From: a bacterium
GTDB lineage: Bacteria > BMS3Abin14
Assembly (NCBI GenBank): GCA_029210965.1
Contig: JARGFZ010000011.1
Coordinates: forward strand, 21,532-85,531
DNA length: 64,000 nt
Direction: 5' to 3'
Program-made: the position numbers and the translations under genes
Notes under the pieces: model-generated
Database searches by the model: none
Told to the model about the DNA's origin: nothing
The model's input: only the letters and a program-made list of their open reading frames with translations
Shown: in pieces, positions 27,491 to 36,310 of the stretch
Position numbering within the stretch: position 1 is the stretch's first letter
Layout of the letters: each line of letters starts with the position of its first letter

Positions 27491-27779
27491 GGCTGAGACA
27501 ATTCATTTTCTAGAAAATAATTTGAACGAATCCGGCTATCTGCTATATTGAAGAGTCGCCGTTACACTTGTTGATGGAGGCGGCACATATGCGAAGGCTG
27601 GATTTCCATAAACTTCTAGTTTTGAAAATTGGATAGAACCACCTTCCTTTGAGGTTCCTGGCTATGATTTAAACAACCCCGGGCATGGCACAAAGATCTC
27701 AGCGGGTGCGCCAACTTCACCTATATGATTGACGTGCCTCATGCTCACGATTAAAATAACTTTTTAAAAGAAGAGGTGT
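27491..27779. other. Spacer between comM fragment and LacI-type regulator
   Basis: This AT-rich sequence holds one promoter candidate (27522-27549) and AAAAGAAGAGGTG, the ribosome site of the regulator gene. There are short frames but no supported coding region. Composition changes to lower GC from here on. Confidence 0.4.
27522..27549 (+). promoter_or_regulatory. Candidate sigma-70 promoter, LacI-type regulator
   Basis: TTGAAC (27522-27527), a 16-bp spacer and TATATT (27544-27549) lie 230 bp before the regulator start. Assignment rests on consensus match only. Confidence 0.35.
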
Positions 27780-28832
27780 ATGGATAAACCAACAACCAAA
27801 GATCTTGCCAGGGTGGCAGGTGTAAGCCTAGCAACCGTGGACAGGGTAATCAATGGGCGAGGAGGGGTGCGACAGCTTACGGTTGAGCGGGTCACTGCTG
27901 CGATCAAGGAGCTGAACTATGTGCGCGACATCTCGGCGGCTAATCTGGCGCGCAGAACGGAATATAAACTCGTTTTCTTACTGCCTGACCATGACGATGA
28001 ATTCACCGACATGATCCATGTGGCAATAAATGAAGCCAATGATACCATGGTGCATGAGCGCACAACCGTCACCATAATCCGCGTGCTAGCAAACGATCCA
28101 CACCGTATTGCTCAAGAGATTGAAGGCCTGTCGTCGAACAATGTGGATGGCGTGGCTATCATGGCGCCCGAAACCGCTCAGGTGCGTGATGCTATTTTGC
28201 AATTGGACGCTCGTGGTATCGCCGTGGTTGCCTTAGCTTCCAGCCAACCCAACGCTCAAAATGCTTATTTTATGGGTATTAATAACGAGGCTGCAGGGCG
28301 CACCGCCGGACAACTTCTCGCGCGATTTATTGGCGAGCAGCCTGGTACGGTTCTGGCCATCACCGAGACCATGCAGTCGCGTGACAGTCTGGAGCGCCGG
28401 TTGGGCTTTGATGCAATTATGTCAAAATACGCGCCACAGCTGCATGTGCTTCCTTCAGTGGAAACCTACGCGGATGCAGTCCGCACGGAGAAAATTGTCG
28501 CGACAGCTTTTCACAACAGCCCGGATATCGTTGGCATCTACCTGATGCATCACGATATTTCGGAAACCATTCAGGCGATAGAGACACATGGAATACCGCA
28601 AAAATATGTCATCATTGGCCATGAGCTGACTCAATACACCCGCGCTCGGCTTGTTGATAGTACCATGGACGCTGTCATAGCGCAGGATGTTGGTCATTTA
28701 GTTCGTAGCTCCATTCGTGTCTTGAAGGCTCGTATAACACGAATCGGCACGGTAGCTTCACAAGAGCGCATTCGCATCGAAATCATTCTCCGTGAAAACT
28801 TACCAGAAGATATAAAAACCAGCAGCTTATAA
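27780..28832 (+). CDS. LacI-family transcriptional regulator
   Basis: The 350-residue protein has an N-terminal HTH (TTKDLARVAGVSLATVDRVI) with the hinge NYVRDISAANLARRTEYKL. A periplasmic-binding-type effector domain follows (LLPDHDDEFTDMI, DGVAIMAPE, ALASSQPNAQNAYFMGINNEAAGRTAG, LERRLGFDAIM). The VDRVINGRGGVR recognition region differs from the usual VSRVLNG, as in the rhizobial LacI branch that controls ABC sugar operons. It likely regulates the downstream transporter operon in response to its substrate. The palindrome CGCAATTAATATTGCG at 28931-28946 is a candidate operator. The gene is transcribed in the same direction as the operon but has its own spacer. Confidence 0.9.
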   Translation: MDKPTTKDLARVAGVSLATVDRVINGRGGVRQLTVERVTAAIKELNYVRDISAANLARRTEYKLVFLLPDHDDEFTDMIHVAINEANDTMVHERTTVTIIRVLANDPHRIAQEIEGLSSNNVDGVAIMAPETAQVRDAILQLDARGIAVVALASSQPNAQNAYFMGINNEAAGRTAGQLLARFIGEQPGTVLAITETMQSRDSLERRLGFDAIMSKYAPQLHVLPSVETYADAVRTEKIVATAFHNSPDIVGIYLMHHDISETIQAIETHGIPQKYVIIGHELTQYTRARLVDSTMDAVIAQDVGHLVRSSIRVLKARITRIGTVASQERIRIEIILRENLPEDIKTSSL

Positions 28833-28895
28833 CTTTATTGGTTCTGAACCACGATTGTAACCGCTGTAAAATGATGTACGCACCTCTTTTATGTA

Positions 28896-28946
28896 TTGAC
28901 CGTAGACCATGCCTCACTTATATTTAATATCGCAATTAATATTGCG
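28896..28946 (+). promoter_or_regulatory. Promoter and candidate operator of the ABC/dhaK operon
   Basis: TTGACC (28896-28901), a 17-bp spacer and TATATT (28919-28924) form a strong sigma-70 match. The palindrome CGCAAT-TAAT-ATTGCG (28931-28946) would overlap the transcript start, a fitting place for repression by the LacI-type protein. Operator assignment is inference. Confidence 0.6.
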
Positions 28947-28979
28947 GGAAATGGCATTTCGCCAACATCCGCCATCAAT

Positions 28980-29023
28980 GATCTGGGAGGAAGCTATGAG
29001 AGATCTGGGAGGAAGCTATGAGA
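28980..29023 (+). repeat. 22-bp tandem duplication of ribosome site and start codon
   Basis: The unit GATCTGGGAGGAAGCTATGAGA occurs twice head to tail. Each copy contains GGGAGGA and ATG. The first ATG (28996) opens an 11-codon frame that stops at TAA 29029-29031, inside the substrate-binding protein gene, whose start is the second ATG (29018). Confidence 0.85.
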
Positions 29024-30340
29024 ATTTCTAAATTTCTAATCTCGACGGCTGTGTTCGCCATGAGCGTCGTAGGCGCGACCAGCGCTTTAGCGGAAGATCT
29101 TACTGTTTGCTGGGCGTCGTGGGATCCGGCTAACGCACTAGTGGAAATGAGCAAAGATTTTGAAATCAAAAGCGGCAACACAATGCATTTTGAGTTCGTG
29201 CCCTGGCCCAATTTTGCCGACCGCATGCTCAACGAACTGAACTCGGGTGGCCATCTGTGCGATCTTATGATCGGAGACAGCCAGTGGATTGGCGGCGCAG
29301 CTGAAAATGGTCAGTATGTCAAACTTAATGACTTCTTCAAGGCTAACAGCATTTCAATGGATGATTTCCTGCCGGCAACAGTGACTGGTTATGCCGAATG
29401 GCCGAAGAATACACCGAATTACTGGGCTCTGCCGGCTTATGCGGATGTGGTTGGCTGGACCTATCGCAAGGACTGGTTTAACCGACCCGAGCTACAAAAG
29501 CAATTCAAGGCCAAATACGGCTATGACTTGGATGTCCCTGCCAGCCTTGAGCAGCTCAAAGATATCGCCCAATTCTTCCAAGGACGCGAAATCGACGGCA
29601 AGAAAGTTTACGGTGCTGCGATCTATACTGAGCGTGGATCAGAAGGTATCACCATGGGTATAACAAATGCCCTGTATAACTATGGATTCAAGTATGAGAA
29701 CCCGAATAAACCGTATGATATTGAAGGCTATGTTAACTCACCAGGTGCAGTGAAGGCGCTTGAATATTACAAGGCGCTTTATGAAAGCGGCACGCCGCCA
29801 GGCTCGTCGGACTGGTACATGTCTGAGAACATAGACGCCTATAAATCAGGTCAGGTCGCCATGCAGATGAACTTTGCTTTCATTTGGCCCGGCGTGAACG
29901 CCGACCCGAACGTCGGCGGAGATCGTACGGGATATTTTGCTAATCCGGCGGGACCAGCTGGTCAATTCGCCCAGCTTGGTGGACAGGGTATTTCGGTCGT
30001 TGCCAATACCGCACACATGGATGCTGCGTTAGAGTACATCAAGTGGTTTGCTAAGCCAGAAACTCAAGCCCGTTGGACTGAGATGGGTGGCGCGTCAGCA
30101 ATGCGTTCGATAGTCGAAGCCCCGGATTTCCCCAGCAAGAAGCCATACAACAAGGCGTTCTTGAAATCCATGTCGATTGTCAAGGACTTTTGGGCCGAGC
30201 CGTCCTATGCCTCGTTACTTCTAGCTATGCAAGCCCGGGTGCACAATTATGTTATCGCGGGTCAAGGTACAGCTAAAGAGGCGCTTGACGGTCTTGTCAA
30301 AGACTGGACAGAAATATTCGAAGATGAAGGTAAGCTCTGA
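29018..30340 (+). CDS. ABC transporter substrate-binding protein (polyol/ketose type)
   Basis: The 440-residue precursor has a signal peptide ending SALA-ED (about residue 25). It is a family 1 solute-binding protein with the expected hinge and ligand features (VCWASWDPANALVEMSK, DLMIGDSQWIGG, YWALPAYADVVGWTYRKDWF, GQVAMQMNFAFIWPG). It would deliver a sugar or polyol to the permease pair encoded next. Transporters of this arrangement (binding protein, two permeases, small membrane protein, two ATPases, dihydroxyacetone-type kinase) are found in rhizobia and relatives; the closest characterised analogue is the glycerol GlpSTPQUV system. The substrate is inferred, not shown. A hairpin follows the stop. 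Confidence 0.9.
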   Translation: MRISKFLISTAVFAMSVVGATSALAEDLTVCWASWDPANALVEMSKDFEIKSGNTMHFEFVPWPNFADRMLNELNSGGHLCDLMIGDSQWIGGAAENGQYVKLNDFFKANSISMDDFLPATVTGYAEWPKNTPNYWALPAYADVVGWTYRKDWFNRPELQKQFKAKYGYDLDVPASLEQLKDIAQFFQGREIDGKKVYGAAIYTERGSEGITMGITNALYNYGFKYENPNKPYDIEGYVNSPGAVKALEYYKALYESGTPPGSSDWYMSENIDAYKSGQVAMQMNFAFIWPGVNADPNVGGDRTGYFANPAGPAGQFAQLGGQGISVVANTAHMDAALEYIKWFAKPETQARWTEMGGASAMRSIVEAPDFPSKKPYNKAFLKSMSIVKDFWAEPSYASLLLAMQARVHNYVIAGQGTAKEALDGLVKDWTEIFEDEGKL

Positions 30341-30354
30341 TATTTACTCTCTAT

Positions 30355-30377
30355 CCCCGCCCATACCTTGGGCGGGG
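30355..30377 (+). terminator. Intercistronic hairpin after the binding-protein gene
   Basis: CCCCGCCCA (30355-30363) pairs with TGGGCGGGG (30369-30377), loop TACCT. There is no T-tract. Such hairpins after binding-protein genes typically attenuate or stabilise so that the binding protein is made in excess over the permeases. Confidence 0.55.
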
Positions 30378-30452
30378 TGTTCCGATTGATCCAAGTTCAA
30401 AGATGCACATCTCTGGATTCAAGCCAATATTTCTCAACGCAAGGGCAGCGTA

Positions 30453-31400
30453 ATGGCCGACAAGACTATAGACCGTATCGCTCGGGCGACTCCTCCGGGG
30501 GTTGCCAAGCGGGTCCGAGGGCTTTCTGATCGGACGATCGCCTGGTTGTTTGTGGGGCCAAGCATTTTTTTACTTCTGGCGATCAATATCTTCCCCCTGA
30601 TTTGGACAATCCGACTGAGCTTTACCAATTTCCGGGTTAATCGCGTCAACGCCCCGATCAAGTCGATCGGTCTGCGCAATTATGAACGCATCTTGTCCGA
30701 TCCGGATATCTGGCAAACGATGCAGGCAACAGCACACTTCTTGTTCTGGACGATCTTGCTCCAGGTTCTGATCGGCTTTACATTGGCTTATCTGATCAAC
30801 AAGAAATTCAAGGGCAATGACCTTTGGACCACCATTATCGTTCTTCCCATGATGCTTTCGCCTGCCGTGGTGGGTAACTTCTGGACGTTCCTTTACCAGC
30901 CGCAAATCGGACTATTTAATTACGTGGTTGGGTTCTTCTCGGGCATTGACCCCTCGTCTTTCTCGATGATCGGTTCAATCAATTTAGCGCCTTGGGCCAT
31001 CGTGATCGTCGACACATGGATGTGGACCCCGTTTGTGATGCTGATCTGCCTTGCCGGACTGCGGTCAATCCCCGATTCAATCTACGAAGCTGCTGAGATC
31101 GACCGCGCCAGCAAATGGCGGCAATTCTGGACGCTGACCGTGCCAATGGTGCTGCCGTTCCTAATGCTTGCTGTCCTGTTTCGCGGCATCGAAAACTTTA
31201 AAATGTTTGATCTTGTTGTCCAATTGACTGGCGGGGGGCCGGGCTCGCTCACGACCCTGACCTCGATCGACCTTAAACGAGAAGCCTTCGAGAAATGGCG
31301 TACCGGCTATGCTTCGGCTTATGCTGTGATCCTGTTCGTTACAGTTTTTGGGATGGCTTCAATCTATGTCAAAGCTTTGAATAAGGTAAAAGACCGATGA
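30453..31400 (+). CDS. ABC transporter permease, MalF-like
   Basis: The 315-residue protein has six membrane segments (first about 28-50) and the BPD transport signature near the C-terminal third: YEAAEIDRASKWRQFWTLTVP, matching EAA-x3-G-x9-I-x-LP with Asp and Ser substitutions. It forms one half of the membrane channel with the product of the next gene, overlapping it by 4 nt (ATGA at 31397-31400), which implies translational coupling. Confidence 0.9.
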   Translation: MADKTIDRIARATPPGVAKRVRGLSDRTIAWLFVGPSIFLLLAINIFPLIWTIRLSFTNFRVNRVNAPIKSIGLRNYERILSDPDIWQTMQATAHFLFWTILLQVLIGFTLAYLINKKFKGNDLWTTIIVLPMMLSPAVVGNFWTFLYQPQIGLFNYVVGFFSGIDPSSFSMIGSINLAPWAIVIVDTWMWTPFVMLICLAGLRSIPDSIYEAAEIDRASKWRQFWTLTVPMVLPFLMLAVLFRGIENFKMFDLVVQLTGGGPGSLTTLTSIDLKREAFEKWRTGYASAYAVILFVTVFGMASIYVKALNKVKDR

Positions 31401-32338
31401 GCGGATATTCCATCACCGAGCCGTCAAAGCGGCAAAAATGGGTCGCCGGTTTGTTGGTAACAACCTATGCGCTGGTTACAATGTTGCCCTTGTTGTGGGT
31501 CATCGCAACAGGATTTAAATCGCCTGCGGATTCAATCGCATATCCACCAAAGGTGGTATTTCAGCCCTCGTTAGAAGGCTATGTTAACCTTTTTACCACT
31601 CAGACCCGGATCTCACCAGACATGGAGGCAACGATAGCACCGCCGCAGACATGGTATGAGCAGATCGTACGCGACAAAGGCATGGTGATCGCCGGTGCTT
31701 CGCGCTATGGACAGAGGTTTCTAAACTCGGTCATCATCGGCTTTGGCTCAACCTTCTTCTCGGTTTTTTTAGGCACTCTTGCCGCTTATGCATTTTCGCG
31801 ATTTAAGGTGCCGATTAAGGACGATTTGCTGTTCTTTATTTTGTCAACGCGCATGATGCCACCGGTGGCAGTAGCTATCCCGATTTACCTGATGTATCGC
31901 CAACTTGGCCTCAGCGACACCCATCTGGGCATGATCCTGCTTTATACTGCTGTGAATTTATCCTTGTCTGTGTGGCTCTTGAAGGGCTTCATCGATGAAA
32001 TACCGTTGGAATACGAAGAAGCGGCGCTGATTGACGGCTACACTCGCTTTCAGGCGTTTTACAAAGTTGTGTTGCCGCAAGCGGCCACTGGCATTGCTTC
32101 GACAGCGATTTTCTGTCTGATTTTTGCCTGGAATGAATACGCCTTTGCGGTACTGCTCACTTCGGGCACCGCGCAAACGGCACCACCCTTTATCCCAACC
32201 ATCATCGGGGTTGGTGGTCAGGACTGGCCGGCGGTGGCGGCGGGAGCCACGATCTTTCTGCTCCCGGTCATGATTTTCACCATCATGCTGCGCAAACACC
32301 TGCTGCGCGGAATCACATTCGGGGCGGTGCGCAAATGA
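31397..32338 (+). CDS. ABC transporter permease, MalG-like
   Basis: The 313-residue protein has six membrane segments and the EAA loop EYEEAALIDGYTRFQAFYKVVLP. Relative to MalG it carries a long first periplasmic stretch (residues about 45-95, TRISPDMEATIAPPQTWYEQ). It overlaps its upstream and downstream neighbours by 4 nt each (31397-31400 and 32335-32338), so it is part of one coupled operon. Confidence 0.9.
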   Translation: MSGYSITEPSKRQKWVAGLLVTTYALVTMLPLLWVIATGFKSPADSIAYPPKVVFQPSLEGYVNLFTTQTRISPDMEATIAPPQTWYEQIVRDKGMVIAGASRYGQRFLNSVIIGFGSTFFSVFLGTLAAYAFSRFKVPIKDDLLFFILSTRMMPPVAVAIPIYLMYRQLGLSDTHLGMILLYTAVNLSLSVWLLKGFIDEIPLEYEEAALIDGYTRFQAFYKVVLPQAATGIASTAIFCLIFAWNEYAFAVLLTSGTAQTAPPFIPTIIGVGGQDWPAVAAGATIFLLPVMIFTIMLRKHLLRGITFGAVRK

Positions 32339-32535
32339 GTGGTTTTATCAGTTGGTTTATTAGCGGTTTGCTGCGGTTGCGCCGCAGCGCGTGGGAGATG
32401 CTTGCCACGATCATAATCGCACTTGGTGTGTTTATGCTGATGCAGCCCTTCTGGATGGTAGCTTTCACCTATTCATTCATCGTTACACTAACTGGCACAG
32501 TGATGTTCATCATTGTCAGCCATTTTCCGGAATAG
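32335..32535 (+). CDS. Small membrane protein in the ABC operon
   Basis: This 66-residue, two-segment membrane protein (hydrophobic runs about 22-42 and 45-62) lies in ATGA overlap with the permease gene and 3 nt before the first ATPase gene. Translational coupling argues that it is real. Its location matches the extra small membrane gene of glycerol-type ABC operons (glpU in Rhizobium), though the sequence is too short to claim homology. Possible roles are an accessory subunit or a stabiliser of the permeases. No motif is recognised. Confidence 0.75.
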   Translation: MSGFISWFISGLLRLRRSAWEMLATIIIALGVFMLMQPFWMVAFTYSFIVTLTGTVMFIIVSHFPE

Positions 32536-32538
32536 ATC

Positions 32539-33636
32539 ATGGCGCAAATCATCATCAAAAACCTCCGCAAAGATTTTGGTAATTTTACTGCCGTCAAGTC
32601 TTCGAGTTTCACCATCGAGGACGGCGAGTTTTTCATGCTTCTTGGTCCCTCGGGCTGCGGTAAAACCACCACCTTGCGCATGATCGCGGGATTGGAACTG
32701 CCGACCTCGGGGGAAATCTACATTGATGGCGAAGATGTAAGCCTCAAGCGTGCCAGCAACCGCGATATCGCCTTTGTTTTCCAGATGTTTGCTCTTTATC
32801 CACACCTGAATGTGCGCCAAAATATCAGCTACCCTCTGAAAAGTCAGGGAATGCCCAAAGCACAGATCAAGACCAAATTGGCCGAAGTCGCTAAGTTGCT
32901 GGGTATCGAGGCCATTCTCGACAAGCCTGTGGGCGGATTTTCCGGTGGCGATCGGCAGCGCATTGCCCTTGGCCGCGCCATTGTGCGCGAGCCAAAAGCT
33001 TTTATGATGGACGAGCCCTTGGGAGCACTTGACGCTGAGTTTCGAGAGCGCATGGCCGAAGAGCTTCGTGCCCTGCATGACCGCATGGGTGCTACCACGG
33101 TTTACGTCACACACGACCAGCTTGAAGCGATGCAAATGGGTGATAAGATCGTGGTCATGAATCACGGCAGCGTTGAACAATTTGGCGTACCGCAGAATAT
33201 ATACGACTGGCCTGCAACGATGTTTGTGGCCGAGTTCATCGGCTCTCCACCGATGAATTTCTTGCACCTTCAGGGATCGGTCAATGTCGGAGATTCAGCT
33301 ATTACAATGGCGGGGCAGGCGTTTGAGATTCCCGTACAGCTGCAAGGTTGCGAAGGAGATATTGTCTTCGGTGTACGGCCAGAGCATATTTCTTTTGATC
33401 AAAACAGCCAGTATCGTGGAGATATCATTGCCACCGAATACTTGGGAACAACTCAGATCGTGACGCTTCAAACTCAGAACGGAACTGTAAAATCACGTAT
33501 TTCTTCTGGAGAACCTGCATCCGAAGGAGAAAGTGTGGGGCTGGCTTTCAGCCCTGGGACCGTCACTCTTTTTGATAAAAAGACCGGTGTGGCGCTGCTG
33601 TCGGAGGGAAATAAAGGAGTATTGAGCGATGGCTGA
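32539..33636 (+). CDS. ABC transporter ATP-binding protein (UgpC/MalK type), first of two
   Basis: The 365-residue ATPase has Walker A GPSGCGKTT (about 37-45), a Q-loop (FVFQMFALYPHLNV), signature FSGGDRQRIALGRA (in place of LSGGQQQR), Walker B FMMDEPLGALD and switch His in VTHDQLEAM. It also has a C-terminal TOBE-type regulatory region (VFGVRPEHISF). It overlaps the next ATPase gene by 8 nt. The FSGGD signature is atypical, suggesting that the two ATPases work as a heterodimer with non-equivalent sites. Confidence 0.92.
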   Translation: MAQIIIKNLRKDFGNFTAVKSSSFTIEDGEFFMLLGPSGCGKTTTLRMIAGLELPTSGEIYIDGEDVSLKRASNRDIAFVFQMFALYPHLNVRQNISYPLKSQGMPKAQIKTKLAEVAKLLGIEAILDKPVGGFSGGDRQRIALGRAIVREPKAFMMDEPLGALDAEFRERMAEELRALHDRMGATTVYVTHDQLEAMQMGDKIVVMNHGSVEQFGVPQNIYDWPATMFVAEFIGSPPMNFLHLQGSVNVGDSAITMAGQAFEIPVQLQGCEGDIVFGVRPEHISFDQNSQYRGDIIATEYLGTTQIVTLQTQNGTVKSRISSGEPASEGESVGLAFSPGTVTLFDKKTGVALLSEGNKGVLSDG

Positions 33637-34627
33637 AGTGTCCCTACAAAACATTAGCAAATCCTTCGGTCATCAAGTGGCGCTGGTTGATGTTTCCTTG
33701 ACTGTGCCAGACGGCTCTTTCGTGGTACTTCTTGGGCCGACCGGCGCGGGGAAGACCACTATCTTACGGCTGGTTTCGGGACTTGATAAGCCAGATAGTG
33801 GTGTAATCATGATCGATGGTGTTGACGCCGTCGCGCAATCCCCAGCACAGCGCAATGTGGCAATGGTTTTCCAGCAATATTCACTTTATCCACACCTGTC
33901 AGTGCGCGAAAATTTAGCCTTTCCGCTGAAATCACCGATACTGCGTACCCCAGTAGACGAGATTGCGCGCAAGGTGGGCGAAGTCGCCAACACCCTACAA
34001 ATTTCCCACAAACTTGACAACAAGGCAACCGAGCTCTCGGGTGGGGAAATGCAGCGCGTTTCGATCGGGCGAGCCTTGGTGCGTAACCCGCGCGTATACC
34101 TGATGGACGAGCCGCTCAGTTCGCTTGACGCCAAGTTGCGTTCGGACTTGCGTATCGAACTGAAGCGGATTCAGGCCAGCCTTGGTGCGACCATGCTTTA
34201 CGTCACCCACGATCAGACCGAGGCAATGACAATGGCTACTCACGTTGGGGTGCTTGACTGTGGGAAGTTGGTACAATTTGGCTCTCCGCGCGAAATTTAC
34301 GAAGATCCGGTTAGCATTTACGCAGCTAGCCGGTTGGGATCGCCGAAAATCAACATCTTACCTGCCAATCTTTTTCCTGGTGCGCCTGCAGGAGCTGTTA
34401 ACACTGGCTTGCGACCTGAGCATATCCGCCTGGGTGAGGGGCAAGAGGCGCAGGCAATGCGAGTTGAGCATTTAGGCGATCAAACCCGCTTACATCTAAA
34501 GATCAACGATCTGAACCTGATCACCCTGACCGAGGCGCACACGCACATTCAACCGGGCAGCAGCCTGAAAATTTCCCCGCAATCCCCGCTTTATTTTGGC
34601 GCTAATGGTGATCGCATAAAAAGTTAG
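33629..34627 (+). CDS. ABC transporter ATP-binding protein, second of two
   Basis: The 332-residue ATPase carries Walker A GPTGAGKTT, Q-loop VFQQYSLYPHLSV, the signature LSGGEMQRVSIGRALVRNP, Walker B YLMDEPLSSLDAKLR, switch VTHDQTEAM and a C-terminal TOBE-type tail with NTGLRPEHIRLG. It pairs with the first ATPase. The gene ends 10 nt before the kinase start region, and its stop codon TAG overlaps the AGGAGG ribosome site of the kinase gene, again indicating coupling. Confidence 0.92.
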   Translation: MAEVSLQNISKSFGHQVALVDVSLTVPDGSFVVLLGPTGAGKTTILRLVSGLDKPDSGVIMIDGVDAVAQSPAQRNVAMVFQQYSLYPHLSVRENLAFPLKSPILRTPVDEIARKVGEVANTLQISHKLDNKATELSGGEMQRVSIGRALVRNPRVYLMDEPLSSLDAKLRSDLRIELKRIQASLGATMLYVTHDQTEAMTMATHVGVLDCGKLVQFGSPREIYEDPVSIYAASRLGSPKINILPANLFPGAPAGAVNTGLRPEHIRLGEGQEAQAMRVEHLGDQTRLHLKINDLNLITLTEAHTHIQPGSSLKISPQSPLYFGANGDRIKS

Positions 34628-34637
34628 GAGGCCTATC

Positions 34638-36257
34638 ATAGCACAGTTTATCAATAGTAAAGAAACCCTTGTGACAGAGGCGATTGATGGCACCCTTTGC
34701 ACGGCGAATGGGCGGTTGGCACGACTGGACGGCTTTCCTCATATCAAGGTGGTGCTACGCAATGACTGGGACAAATCCAAAGTAGCACTGGTATCAGGCG
34801 GAGGCTCGGGGCACGAACCGGCGCATGTGGGTTATGTCGGCAAGGGGATGCTGACTGCGGCCGTGTGTGGCGATGTTTTTGCTTCGCCCTCGGTTGATGC
34901 TGTGTTGGCCGGTATACTGGCTATTTCCGGCCCGGCCGGTTGTTTGCTGATCGTCAAAAATTATACTGGTGACCGGTTAAATTTCGGCCTCGCTGCGGAA
35001 CGGGCGCGGGCTTACGGGATCAAAGTTGCCATGGTGATCGTGGACGATGACATCGCTCTGCCGGATCTGCCACAGGCCCGTGGTGTTGCGGGAACGCTGT
35101 TTGTGCATAAGATTGCTGGCGCATTGGCTGAAGCGGGTGCTGATCTTGATACGGTTTGTGATGCTGCAACGAGGGTGATTGGCAACGTGTGCAGTATTGG
35201 TATGTCTCTTGATACCTGTAGCGTCCCCGGCTCGCCCAAAGAGGCACGGATCAAGGCTGGCAAAGCGGAACTGGGGCTGGGAATTCATGGGGAATCGGGG
35301 ATAGAGTTGGTCGATTTCGTCAGTGCAAGTGATGCTATGGCGCTGGTGTTGGAGAGGCTGAAGCCCCACGCAGGCAGTGCACCTTTGGTTGCACTGCTCA
35401 ACAATCTGGGCGGGACAACCCCCCTGGAAATGACCGTTCTAGCTAAAGAACTAGCCAAATCCGACACCATCGAAGGAATCCAGTATCTGGTTGGCCCAGC
35501 TCCCATGATGACCTCACTCGACATGCGCGGATTTTCGGTGTCGCTCATGCCGGTAAGTGGCGATGATCTGGTACTACTGCAAGCCCCGGTGGACATGGCC
35601 GCCTGGCCCGGATGCCTGCCCCTTAACGCCCCGGTCGTTCATCCCATTCCCGACGGGTTGACCCCAATTACGCCAATGCCCTCGGAAAATCCGGCAACTG
35701 CCTCGTTCATCAAGCGATGCTGTGATGTTTTCATCAATGCCGAATCTGTACTGAATGCATTGGATGCACAATCTGGAGATGGAGACACTGGTTCGACTCT
35801 GGCGGGGGCTGCACGAGCTTTGAAAGATGCGATTCCCAGACTACCGCAAGCGGATTTGACGCAACTATACCGCGCTATTGGGCTAGAGCTGAGTCAGACT
35901 ATGGGCGGTTCATCCGGGGTATTGCTAGCGATCTTTTTCTCAGCTGTAGGAGATGCCGCATCTGGAGGGCAGACAAATGCGCAGGCTCTTAAATCTGGAC
36001 TAGCACGGGTACAGGAGGTGGGCGGTGCTCACTTGGGTGACCGGACCATGATAGACGCACTCACCCCTGCGCTTAATGCTCTTCCCAAAGGCTTCGTAGC
36101 TGCCGCAAAAGCTGCACGTACTGGTGCCGATCACACATCTACGATACTCAAAGCCAAGGCTGGCCGTGCTAGCTATATTTCCGAAGATCGACTGAAAGGC
36201 TATAATGACCCTGGCGCTGAAGCCGTCGCACTGCTTTTCGAAAGTATGACTGAATAA
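34638..36257 (+). CDS. dhaK: Dihydroxyacetone-type kinase, DhaK-DhaL fusion (ketose kinase)
   Basis: This is a single-chain ATP-dependent kinase of about 539 residues. DhaK part: SGGGSGHEPAHVGYVGKGML, VKNYTGDRLNFGLAAERA, VAGTLFVHKIAGALAE and GLGIHGESGIE, whose His binds the ketose covalently. DhaL part: LDAQSGDGDTGSTLAGAARAL (Mg and ADP ligands) and MGGSSGVLLAIFFSA. Family starts read M-AQFINSKE-like; here that frame begins at ATA 34638, exactly 6 nt after AGGAGG, whereas the first standard start is GTG 34671, which would delete 11 conserved residues. Substrate may be dihydroxyacetone or a tetrulose such as erythrulose, since related enzymes are erythrulose kinases. Confidence 0.9.
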   Translation: MAQFINSKETLVTEAIDGTLCTANGRLARLDGFPHIKVVLRNDWDKSKVALVSGGGSGHEPAHVGYVGKGMLTAAVCGDVFASPSVDAVLAGILAISGPAGCLLIVKNYTGDRLNFGLAAERARAYGIKVAMVIVDDDIALPDLPQARGVAGTLFVHKIAGALAEAGADLDTVCDAATRVIGNVCSIGMSLDTCSVPGSPKEARIKAGKAELGLGIHGESGIELVDFVSASDAMALVLERLKPHAGSAPLVALLNNLGGTTPLEMTVLAKELAKSDTIEGIQYLVGPAPMMTSLDMRGFSVSLMPVSGDDLVLLQAPVDMAAWPGCLPLNAPVVHPIPDGLTPITPMPSENPATASFIKRCCDVFINAESVLNALDAQSGDGDTGSTLAGAARALKDAIPRLPQADLTQLYRAIGLELSQTMGGSSGVLLAIFFSAVGDAASGGQTNAQALKSGLARVQEVGGAHLGDRTMIDALTPALNALPKGFVAAAKAARTGADHTSTILKAKAGRASYISEDRLKGYNDPGAEAVALLFESMTE

Positions 36258-36287
36258 AGAACGATGCATTTACCGGTAGCAGGAAGT

Positions 36288-36310
36288 AGGTGGTGAGAAA
36301 GTCACCACCT
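36288..36310 (+). terminator. Hairpin after the dhaK operon
   Basis: AGGTGGTGA (36288-36296) and TCACCACCT (36302-36310) form a perfect 9-bp stem with a GAAAG loop 30 bp after the kinase stop. The following sequence is not T-rich, so it may be a partial terminator. Confidence 0.5.
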
